This document shows positions 53,143 to 60,150 of a DNA stretch of 64,000 nt, piece by piece (within the stretch, counting starts at the first letter, position 1; each line of letters opens with the position of its first letter). The notes beneath the pieces were generated by a model that was not told the origin of the DNA, ran no database searches, and saw only the letters and a program-made list of their open reading frames with translations. A program made the position numbers and the translations under genes. The stretch comes from an uncultured Limosilactobacillus sp. (GTDB taxonomy: Bacteria > Bacillota > Bacilli > Lactobacillales > Lactobacillaceae): contig NZ_CAKPYE010000005.1 in NCBI RefSeq assembly GCF_934202705.1, positions 89,372 through 153,371 on the forward strand, given 5' to 3'.

Positions 53143-53547
53143 ATGATTAAAAAAGTTGACAGCTTCCAAAATAGATTGAGGATTGCACTTACTAATAAAG
53201 GAATTACTCAGTCAGAATTAGGAAGAAGAACTGGAATTAATAGACAAATGATTTCTGACTACCTTCGAGGAAAATATGAGGCAAAACAAGATAATGTATA
53301 CTTACTAGCTAAAGCACTTGGAGTTGATGAAGCTTGGCTTATGGGATTAGCTGACCAAGACAAACAATCATCTGAAAATAAGCAAAAGGCATCAACCATA
53401 GAAGAAGCAGCGGATCAATATGCCCACAACTTTCGAGCTTTTAATAACTTAAATATTTCTGATGAACAGATTGAAGCGATTAAAGAAATAACATTAGGTT
53501 ATTTGAAGTCACAAGGTATCTCAGATAAAGATGACAAGAAAAACTAG
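53143..53547 (+). CDS. XRE-family repressor (ImmR/CI-like)
   Basis: 134 residues, ribosome site CAGGAGG. HTH in ITQSELGRRTGINRQMISDYLRGKYE (residues 19-44), an acidic linker and a helical C-terminal part. It is followed by an ImmA-like protease and an integrase, the order of the ICEBs1 immunity-integration module. Probably represses the leftward early genes and its own excision functions. Confidence 0.85.
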   Translation: MIKKVDSFQNRLRIALTNKGITQSELGRRTGINRQMISDYLRGKYEAKQDNVYLLAKALGVDEAWLMGLADQDKQSSENKQKASTIEEAADQYAHNFRAFNNLNISDEQIEAIKEITLGYLKSQGISDKDDKKN

Positions 53548-53565
53548 CGAAGTGAAGTGATTAAC

Positions 53566-54045
53566 ATGAATCTATACTTGATGGACGATTTAATTGAACA
53601 TCTTTTTGACGTGATAAAGGAAAAACACATCAATTATCGAATTGGTGATGCGTGGCATTCAGATTGGCCTTCAACGGCGAACGCTGACATTAACCTACTG
53701 ATCTATAACCCAAATTGGAAGCCTGCTTATGAGCGTCCAATTCAATTAGCACATGAAATTGGGCATATTCTAGCACATCACCCGTGCAAAAATCAGTGCG
53801 AGTCCGTAAACGTTGATGACCGTTATGAAGAAGAAGCTAATGAAATTGCTTTACGATTAATTCTGGATTATATTTCAGAAAATGACATTAAATTTGAAAC
53901 CAAGCAACAACTTATCGATTATTTTGGAATTCCAGAAAGTATGATTTATCCGCTTAATCACCTTCTCAACGCACAGTACTACGACATTTTTGGATATCAC
54001 TATCCTTACCGTCCATCATTCGGACGGATAATTTTAAATCCTTAA
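53566..54045 (+). CDS. ImmA/IrrE-family metallopeptidase
   Basis: 159 residues. The zinc motif HEIGHILAHH (about residue 65) with a downstream YEEEANEIALRLI supplies HExxH plus the third acidic ligand. In ICEBs1 the ImmA protease cuts ImmR after DNA damage or quorum signals to release the element. The ATG at 53566 is preferred; a GTG at 53557 is in frame. Confidence 0.88.
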   Translation: MNLYLMDDLIEHLFDVIKEKHINYRIGDAWHSDWPSTANADINLLIYNPNWKPAYERPIQLAHEIGHILAHHPCKNQCESVNVDDRYEEEANEIALRLILDYISENDIKFETKQQLIDYFGIPESMIYPLNHLLNAQYYDIFGYHYPYRPSFGRIILNP

Positions 54046-54046
54046 A

Positions 54047-54060
54047 CGAACATACGTTTA
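54047..54060 (+). promoter_or_regulatory. LexA (DinR) box upstream of the integrase gene
   Basis: CGAACATACGTTTA matches the Gram-positive SOS consensus CGAACRNRYGTTYC except at the last base. It overlaps a possible -35 whose -10 TACAAT lies 17 nt beyond CGAACA. Confidence 0.65.
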
Positions 54061-54120
54061 TATGCAACCTACAATTTTTCTATACAGGAGAAACCTAGCT
54101 TTTAGATTGGAGTGATTAGA

Positions 54121-55257
54121 ATGGCAATTAAAAAACTTAAAACCGGTAAATGGCAGGCCATCATTAGTTGGTACGATAGCTCAGGTAAGCGACATTTCAA
54201 GCGGAAATCTTTCCGCTTGAAACAGCAAGCTGAATCCTACTTAATCAGCAAGGAAGTTGACAAACAAAAAGGCAACCTTTCGGTTCGTTCCGACCAACCC
54301 TTTCCCGAATATTTCTGGAACTGGTTTGAAACCTACAAAGAAGCTAACGTCACGGAACGCACTAAGGCCACTTACCATAACGCACTTGGCCCTCTCCGGA
54401 CTTACTTTGCCAATACCCCTATTAGTAAAATTGATCGCCGCTTGTATCGTGAATTCATTGCAGCGTTTGGTAAAAATCATGCAAGGGCCACCGTCCGTAA
54501 ATACAATTCGCTCTACCATGCCTGTATCAAAGACGCCATCTACGATGGTGATATCAGTAAAGACTTCATTCGTAATACCGACCTGGTGTATGACAAATCC
54601 CGTACCAAAGAAGTTGAATACATCAATGTCAAACAGTTCCACCAACTGGCAAATTATTGTTTTAATCACTTAAATCCTCGCTATACCTCCAAGTATATGA
54701 TTCTCACCGCTTTGTACACCGGCTGTCGTTTGGGGGAAATTCAAGGGCTGCAATGGCAAAACGTCAACTTTAACTTCAAGACGATTACGATTGATCATGC
54801 CTGGGACGCTATCAATCATGAATTTAAAGACACCAAAAACGAGTCTTCCAAGCGCATTATTCGGGTTAACAATGATTTATTAAGCACGCTTAAACAGCTC
54901 TTAAAACGTACGTCACGACCAATTGATCAGGTCTTTAAAAATGGTGACGGCGAAATTCCAACCTCCAATGCAGTCAATAAAACCTTGCGCAACACCATGA
55001 ATGAACTCGGAATTGTGAAGAAAGGGTTTCACTTTCACAGTCTGCGGCACTCACATGTGGCCTATCTCCTTGATCAGCATGTGGATCTATACATCATTTC
55101 AAAACGCCTTGGTCATGCTGATATTGCCACCACCAGCCGAGTCTACTCCTATTTGATTGATGAGTATAAAGTGCGCTCTGATGATCAGATTGAAGGCATT
55201 TTAGATGGGGTTAAAGACCAGCCAATCACACATGCAACTGGTATTAAAAAAACATAA
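54121..55257 (+). CDS. int: Phage/ICE-type tyrosine integrase
   Basis: 378 residues from the ATG at 54121 (TTGGAG upstream). The N-terminal arm-binding AP2-like domain (KLKTGKWQAIISWYDSSGKR) and SAM-like core domain precede the catalytic part: Arg in YTGCRLGEIQGLQW, HSLRHSHVAYLL, GHADIATTSRVYSYL with Tyr. This is the standard Int of temperate phages and ICEs and probably catalyses integration and excision of the element. It ends the immR-immA-int unit and lies behind a LexA box. Confidence 0.92.
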   Translation: MAIKKLKTGKWQAIISWYDSSGKRHFKRKSFRLKQQAESYLISKEVDKQKGNLSVRSDQPFPEYFWNWFETYKEANVTERTKATYHNALGPLRTYFANTPISKIDRRLYREFIAAFGKNHARATVRKYNSLYHACIKDAIYDGDISKDFIRNTDLVYDKSRTKEVEYINVKQFHQLANYCFNHLNPRYTSKYMILTALYTGCRLGEIQGLQWQNVNFNFKTITIDHAWDAINHEFKDTKNESSKRIIRVNNDLLSTLKQLLKRTSRPIDQVFKNGDGEIPTSNAVNKTLRNTMNELGIVKKGFHFHSLRHSHVAYLLDQHVDLYIISKRLGHADIATTSRVYSYLIDEYKVRSDDQIEGILDGVKDQPITHATGIKKT

Positions 55258-55410
55258 TTAGCCATTGCAATTTAGGCTAATTATGCTATATTGAAATTGT
55301 CCGAACGTAGGACACTAAGTACTTCTTTTCATTAGGATAACTTTTTATTCTAGTTTGAAAAAATAAATGACTCACGGATCACCACCTGTGAGTCATTTTT
55401 TGTATCTAAA
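55258..55410. other. Region after int, possible attachment site
   Basis: Holds AATTAGCC/GGCTAATT inverted repeats (55256-55283), a plus-strand terminator-like hairpin GACTCAC..GTGAGTC (about 55369-55394) and nothing else clear. Attachment sites often follow int, but I found no matching repeat elsewhere in the window. Confidence 0.3.
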
Positions 55411-55430
55411 TTATAGGTTTTAATAATACA

Positions 55431-55738
55431 TTCAGAATATAACGTAGGTTTCATTCTGGACAGTTAATATTAAATCTATGTTTTAGATATGAAATAAGGA
55501 TTTATAATCAAATACCTAGATTTTATTTTAATAATTACTAATTATTCTACCAAATACCTATGTTTAATTATTAATATTGAACACTATTATACTTTATACC
55601 TATGTTTTTGATGTTTCTTTTCAACGTTATATATTATTCATAGGTTTAATATACCGACTTAATAATAAAACCTAGGTTAAATATTCAGAATCGAGAATTT
55701 AACCTAGGTTCTAGATATATAAAATTGAGTAGGTTTTA
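55431..55738. repeat. Centromere-like repeat array 1 (parC candidate)
   Basis: About eleven copies, in both orientations, of a motif close to AACCTAGGTTT (variants ACCTATGTTT, CATAGGTTT, ACCTAGATTT), spaced 20-40 nt in very AT-rich DNA. It lies downstream of parM-parR. Binding by the ParR-like protein is inferred. Confidence 0.65.
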
Positions 55739-55753
55739 GTCCTTCGTCCTTGG

Positions 55754-55857
55754 TATAATCATTTGTGCAGACCCGATGACTTTGGCGAGTTGCGGACGAT
55801 CGTTTATTGATCCAATGTAACTAAGGCCACCGTCTTTGGAACGGGTCTGCCTTTTTC
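55754..55857 (+). ncRNA. Small RNA candidate beside parC (about 92 nt)
   Basis: An extended -10 TGGTATAAT (55751-55759) precedes a region whose ends GCAGACCCG and CGGGTCTGC pair and are followed by CTTTTTC. There is no ribosome site before its only short ORF. It could be a copy-control or antitoxin-type RNA. Confidence 0.5.
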
Positions 55858-56056
55858 TTTACAATTACATTAACATGAACGAGAGTAAATAAAAATCTCC
55901 CCATTTTCCGTAGAATGGAGAGACCCGCAATAGGCTCCGTAGAGTATCTACCGCTCTTCCTTACTAAGGATTTTACTACTAACCCTTAATCATATCAATA
56001 ACTAAAGATTTACAACGTAGAGAAGGCTAGGAGCAATCCCTAGCCTCTTTTTTCTG
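55858..56056. other. Intergenic region downstream of parR with hairpins
   Basis: GGCTAGG/CCTAGCC with T6 (plus strand, about 56025-56052) and CTCTCCATT/AATGGGGAG with a T tract (minus strand, about 55922-55895) look like terminators. The latter probably ends parR transcription. A GTAGAGTA/TACCGCTC segment between may be part of a structured RNA. Confidence 0.45.
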
Positions 56057-56488
56057 TTAATGGTTAATTCCATTATTCAATTTAGTATTACGTGACAACA
56101 TACCTAGATCTACTTCTGATGATTGATCGTCACTACCCTGGTATGCAGGCTCCTTTGCATCTTGCTTAGAATCGTCTTTACTTTCTGAATCCATTGACTG
56201 ATCCACAGACTTTTCAACTTTCTGTAAATTCTTAATCCGACCAGTTTCCTTATCGTGTTTTAAAATTTCTTGGGCTTGCTGACTAACTAAATTTTTCATC
56301 TTAGCCTGTTTTAACGCCATGGCTGTTGGCAAATCAGTCATTCCATATTCCCCAATTGCCATTAATATCGCCGTCGTAATTGAATTGGTACCAGTATCCT
56401 GTTGATTGAACCATTCCGCTATTTGTTCGTTATCAGGAATTCGATAATTAAACTGTTGTAATGGTTTAAATGTCTTCTTTTTTGCCAT
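56057..56488 (-). CDS. parR: ParR-like segregation adaptor
   Basis: 143 residues from the ATG at 56488 (GAGGAG 8 nt upstream). A basic N-terminal segment (KKKTFKPLQQFNYRIPDNEQ) could be the ribbon of an RHH fold; the C-terminal half is acidic and disordered (DQSMDSESKDDSKQD). It follows parM by 45 nt and sits between two repeat arrays. The ParR role is assigned by context. Confidence 0.65.
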   Translation of the reverse strand: MAKKKTFKPLQQFNYRIPDNEQIAEWFNQQDTGTNSITTAILMAIGEYGMTDLPTAMALKQAKMKNLVSQQAQEILKHDKETGRIKNLQKVEKSVDQSMDSESKDDSKQDAKEPAYQGSDDQSSEVDLGMLSRNTKLNNGINH

Positions 56489-56532
56489 AATGATTCTCCT
56501 CACTTTCTCATTATATCAAATTTGAGTTCCGT

Positions 56533-57762
56533 TCAGGATTGAATAGCGCTCAAAATTAATTTAAGTCCCATCTCATTTAATACTTGGGCATATTTTGGTG
56601 AAACCCAAATAACGGGAATGTCATCACCACCATTGAAGCGTTGCAACTTCTCTTGAATCTTTTTGCGGAGTTGGCTTTCCTTAGCCATTGGAATTGAACC
56701 GCCACCATAAACAAAGAGCAATTCAATACCGGCTCCAGATTGCCGAACTGCAGCTGAAATAGCGTTAATAATTTGGTCCGCAAATGGTTCTAATTGGCTA
56801 TAAACTACCTTCCGAACTTTTTCTTGATGTTTCTTGGCAAATGGACTCGCCGGTTGACTCAGGTAATCTTTGAGTTGGGCCCGATTATCAAAGTTCATTT
56901 GCTGTGCTTGGAGGACTTCAACTGCAGACTGCAACACATTACCATAACCTTTTGGCAGTGATGAAGAAGCATTCGTGTTAACTTCACCGTTAAGGATCGT
57001 CACCAAATCGGTGGTTCCTTCACCAATGTCCACCCCCAAGACGTTATCGTCTTTAATAATATCTTCAGCAGCAATATTATTACTAAGTTCTGGATAGTGA
57101 TGTTTAAAGTCGGCTAACAAGGCTTGTTTTAGTCCACTCCCTGCATTCTTGATCATTAATTGAGCGGTTTCCCCTTCCAGGGCGACAAAAACCTTCCGGA
57201 AGTGAATTTGAACGGTAATTGGATCCTTAAAATTATGAAACGTCACGGTGTGATTGCTACCCGTAAACTTATCATGATATGTTTCTAAAACATTTCCCCG
57301 TTTGCCTTCACTCACTGGTAAGGCTGTGGCCATATTGACAGTTACCTGCAAAGGATTACCTAAATTTGCTTCGTGTTCATAGGCATCCTTAACCGTCTTC
57401 CCGGCAATCATGCTCAGCGTCAGAATTAAGGCTAGATCATCTTCTGATTTGCCAGCGAAGTCATTCACATCAAATGACTGCAGCGGTAGTTGACTCCGTA
57501 CAGCCGCATTTCCAATGAGAAAGCGCCCCTGTTCGGTAATCGCCGAACTTGAAATCGTGACATCTAAATTGTCCATAAAATGCTGCATATAGTTAGTTGT
57601 TTCGTCTGAATGATCAAAGTTCTTGGGTAACCCCGTATTTTCCGGAGTGAGTCGAGCAATCACTGAGGGGATCATGATTTTCTCATCATTTAAGCTCCCC
57701 TTGATTGAACCATATCCCAAATCATTGGAGACATTTAAAACATAAGTACTCTTTTCATCCAT
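56533..57762 (-). CDS. parM: ParM-like actin-family ATPase for segregation
   Basis: 409 residues, AAAGGAG ribosome site. Actin-fold phosphate motifs are visible: VSNDLGYGSIKG near the N-terminus, VLGVDIGEGTTDLVTI (about 245-260), and the adenosine motif LFVYGGGSIPM (about 355). ParM proteins polymerise and push plasmid copies apart via ParR bound to parC. Their presence indicates that the element replicates, or has replicated, as a plasmid. Confidence 0.85.
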   Translation of the reverse strand: MDEKSTYVLNVSNDLGYGSIKGSLNDEKIMIPSVIARLTPENTGLPKNFDHSDETTNYMQHFMDNLDVTISSSAITEQGRFLIGNAAVRSQLPLQSFDVNDFAGKSEDDLALILTLSMIAGKTVKDAYEHEANLGNPLQVTVNMATALPVSEGKRGNVLETYHDKFTGSNHTVTFHNFKDPITVQIHFRKVFVALEGETAQLMIKNAGSGLKQALLADFKHHYPELSNNIAAEDIIKDDNVLGVDIGEGTTDLVTILNGEVNTNASSSLPKGYGNVLQSAVEVLQAQQMNFDNRAQLKDYLSQPASPFAKKHQEKVRKVVYSQLEPFADQIINAISAAVRQSGAGIELLFVYGGGSIPMAKESQLRKKIQEKLQRFNGGDDIPVIWVSPKYAQVLNEMGLKLILSAIQS

Positions 57763-57789
57763 TTAGAAAACTCCTTTCTTTTCTAGCTA

Positions 57790-58000
57790 AAACATAGGTT
57801 TAAGTTTTAACCACATATATAATATCTATGCTTTATATATGTTTCATCTATATTATAGATAAAATTCGTCAAATGTAAAGCTAAAATATAGGTTTTTTAT
57901 ATGCTAAATATATCTTTTACAGGAATTTCAGAATTTTAACGCTTAATAAAACATAAAACCTAGGTTTAATTCTGACTAAGCAGAATATAACCTAGGTTCC
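57790..58000. repeat. Centromere-like repeat array 2 upstream of parM
   Basis: Five copies of the same motif (AACATAGGTTT, TATAGGTTT, AACCTAGGTTT, AACCTAGGTTC and a weaker ATCTATGCTTT). Overlap with the parM promoter region would allow autoregulation. Confidence 0.6.
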
Positions 58001-58017
58001 TTATATGTTTATATTAA

Positions 58018-58815
58018 TTAAAGTTCATGTTTATGATCATGATTGATAAATGGTTTTAAAGACCTCTGTGGTAGTCTTTCCAAGTTCTTTCCATAGATTT
58101 GTTCCACTGCTGCTGTATATTCATCAAGTGATTGCCCCAGGGTATCAATTAAATATCCGGGTTCTTTAGCAAACTGTTGGAGTCCACGAATATAGAACGG
58201 ACGGTTCTCATCCCGAATAATAAATGGCATTTGACGATTCTTACACCGTTCTTTAAACAGTAGAATGCGGCCAACTCGACCATTGCCATCACTAAACGGG
58301 TGAATTCTTTCAAACTCATAGTGAAATTTAGCATAGTCAGCTAAATACTTTTTCGGCAGTGATTGCCATTTTCTCAACAACTGTGTTAAATCCTGTTCCA
58401 CTTCATTAGCGTCCGCTGTTTCGACATCACCTTGCAGGGTGTTACCAATCACATTATTGAAGCGTTTAAAGCCACCAACCACTTTATTAGGATTCTGTTC
58501 ATCAGAAGTTCCCGCTTTCAGAATCCCTTGTAATTTAGCTAGATAAGCAATTGTTAAAGGTTGATCGACCGTATCAAGCATGTAATCAAACAGTTTGAAA
58601 TGATTTTTACTCTCAATTTGATCGTCCGCCCGAATTAACTGGTCTTTATCTGCCACATAATTACCCGTAGAATAAATTTGCGCCGTTTGATCCCGAGTAA
58701 TGGTTGAGCCTTCCATGTGATTACTGTTATAGGAGAATTCAACTTGTGACCAATCATATAAACCACCGGATTGCTTCTCATCTCGCTCTGTTCTCAATGC
58801 ATATGCGATATCCAT
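58018..58815 (-). CDS. Fic-family AMPylase, second copy
   Basis: 265 residues. Fic motif HPFSDGNGRVGR (about residue 172) and inhibitory motif SNHMEG (about 31), so it is class II. It is clearly diverged from the Fic protein at 7550. It has a TGGCGAAA promoter, linking it to the element's regulon. Target unknown. Confidence 0.9.
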   Translation of the reverse strand: MDIAYALRTERDEKQSGGLYDWSQVEFSYNSNHMEGSTITRDQTAQIYSTGNYVADKDQLIRADDQIESKNHFKLFDYMLDTVDQPLTIAYLAKLQGILKAGTSDEQNPNKVVGGFKRFNNVIGNTLQGDVETADANEVEQDLTQLLRKWQSLPKKYLADYAKFHYEFERIHPFSDGNGRVGRILLFKERCKNRQMPFIIRDENRPFYIRGLQQFAKEPGYLIDTLGQSLDEYTAAVEQIYGKNLERLPQRSLKPFINHDHKHEL

Positions 58816-58870
58816 TCAATCACCCTCACATTTTATCTGCCATTACCACCAATCATTCTTCAACATATTT

Positions 58871-58908
58871 ATTATATCATTACTTGTTAATTTTCTGACT
58901 TTTCGCCA
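58871..58908 (-). promoter_or_regulatory. TGGCGAAA-class promoter for the second Fic gene
   Basis: Box TGGCGAAA (58908-58901), one base, GTCAGA, 17 nt, consensus -10 TATAAT (58876-58871). Confidence 0.6.
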
Positions 58909-58988
58909 CTTATGCAGTAATTGCTCACTGATGAATTAAATTATCAAGTTGATTTTTTGACCAAGTAAGAGTATCTTAAATATGTAAT

Positions 58989-59002
58989 CGAACAAACGTT
59001 CA
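58989..59002 (+). promoter_or_regulatory. LexA (DinR) box in front of a three-gene operon
   Basis: CGAACAAACGTTCA matches the SOS consensus except at the last base. TTGACC (58953-58958) and TATGTA (about 58981) form the promoter just upstream, so LexA would sit at the transcription start. Confidence 0.65.
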
Positions 59003-59015
59003 GGAGGAAGATATT

Positions 59016-59405
59016 ATGCCTTTATTTTATCGGTTAAAGAACCCTATTTCTAACAAATACTATATTTGCAATGGCTGCTTAGTTGATGAAGTGGACAAAG
59101 AAATTGCCCCCGTCTATAGCGAAAAAGTGGCTAAAGGTCTTTTACATGATGCCAATACCATTCAAGGAATTATTAGTGATCACTTTAAAAAGAATGAAAC
59201 ATTCCCAGGATATGACCTTGAGGAAGTTAAAATCAGCGAAGTGCCATTGGATCATAAACAAATGGCCCAGGTTCGAGCTTTTGCCAGGGATAAACATATA
59301 TCGGTAATGGAATCCGCCACTAAATATCGTTTACACCTAGTCAACATTTGGGATAGTAATACCAAATCAGTTTTTGATGAGATGTTTCACCACGAAGAGG
59401 CATAA
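59016..59405 (+). CDS. SOS-operon hypothetical protein 1
   Basis: 129 residues, ribosome site AGGAGGAAG. Soluble alpha/beta protein. CNGC near residue 20 might bind metal. No recognised family. First gene behind the LexA box. Confidence 0.6.
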   Translation: MPLFYRLKNPISNKYYICNGCLVDEVDKEIAPVYSEKVAKGLLHDANTIQGIISDHFKKNETFPGYDLEEVKISEVPLDHKQMAQVRAFARDKHISVMESATKYRLHLVNIWDSNTKSVFDEMFHHEEA

Positions 59406-59406
59406 C

Positions 59407-59772
59407 ATGCCATCACCTAAAATTGAACAACAAGTTAAGTCCAGCATTAAAAGAATTACGCAGTTTTACGCCAACTCCAACGGCCGGCCTTATCTCTGGT
59501 TAACTAGTAACGCTAGTACAGTGGTGGGTAATCATGTCCAGCTTTCTCATGTGCTAGCTTTTGAAACCCATCAGGTACGACCAGGAATTCGTACTGAGAT
59601 CGCCCTGGTTTTGCCAATGAGTGAATATAGCTTTGATGACTTTTTAGCAATTGTCCGTGGTATTGAAGAGCACTTTAATTTTCCACTTTTAGTCCATGCC
59701 TACCCAAGAGACCAGGTATTAAAAATGCGTGATTACTTTGATCAGCACGTAAGAGAAGATGTGGTGCTTTAA
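59407..59772 (+). CDS. SOS-operon hypothetical protein 2
   Basis: 121 residues from the ATG at 59407 (GAGG upstream), one base after the previous stop. The C-terminal FDDFLAIVRGIEEHFNF-LVHAYPRDQVLKM matches FEDLIEILTVLRESYQF-IETAHLTKEQLQKL of the third protein, so they are paralogues. Confidence 0.6.
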   Translation: MPSPKIEQQVKSSIKRITQFYANSNGRPYLWLTSNASTVVGNHVQLSHVLAFETHQVRPGIRTEIALVLPMSEYSFDDFLAIVRGIEEHFNFPLLVHAYPRDQVLKMRDYFDQHVREDVVL

Positions 59773-59774
59773 CA

Positions 59775-60092
59775 ATGGTTAGTTTAACTAATAAAAAACG
59801 TGGTGAACAACTCACCACGCAAATCAAACATTATTTTAAAAATATTTCTCGGACAAGATACTGGATTCGGCTGAATTATTATGCCCCGACAAACGGGTAT
59901 AATTTTTTCTTTCAGCAATGGCGACAACATACCCTATCCAGATCATGGCCGATTGGCGATTTTCGCAACTGTTCATTTGAGGATTTAATTGAGATTCTCA
60001 CTGTTTTACGGGAAAGTTATCAGTTTACCATTGAAACAGCGCATCTAACTAAGGAACAGTTGCAAAAACTACGTACGAAGCGATTAATATAA
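59775..60092 (+). CDS. SOS-operon hypothetical protein 3
   Basis: 105 residues, 2 nt after the preceding stop, paralogous to protein 2 in its C-terminal half. Basic. No recognised family. Confidence 0.6.
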   Translation: MVSLTNKKRGEQLTTQIKHYFKNISRTRYWIRLNYYAPTNGYNFFFQQWRQHTLSRSWPIGDFRNCSFEDLIEILTVLRESYQFTIETAHLTKEQLQKLRTKRLI

Positions 60093-60095
60093 TAA

Positions 60096-60130
60096 GGATC
60101 ACCAACCAAAAGTTGATGATCCTTATTTTT
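60096..60130. terminator. Terminator between the SOS operon and the restriction gene
   Basis: AAGGATCACCAAC/GTTGATGATCCTT stem with T-rich tail on the plus strand and A/T-rich flank on the other. Confidence 0.6.
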
Positions 60131-60150
60131 AATTACTATTGTACTGCTTT

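Noticed and set aside
54241..54673. ORFs overlapping the integrase gene on both strands
   Set aside because: Shadow frames inside a well-supported integrase with all catalytic motifs.
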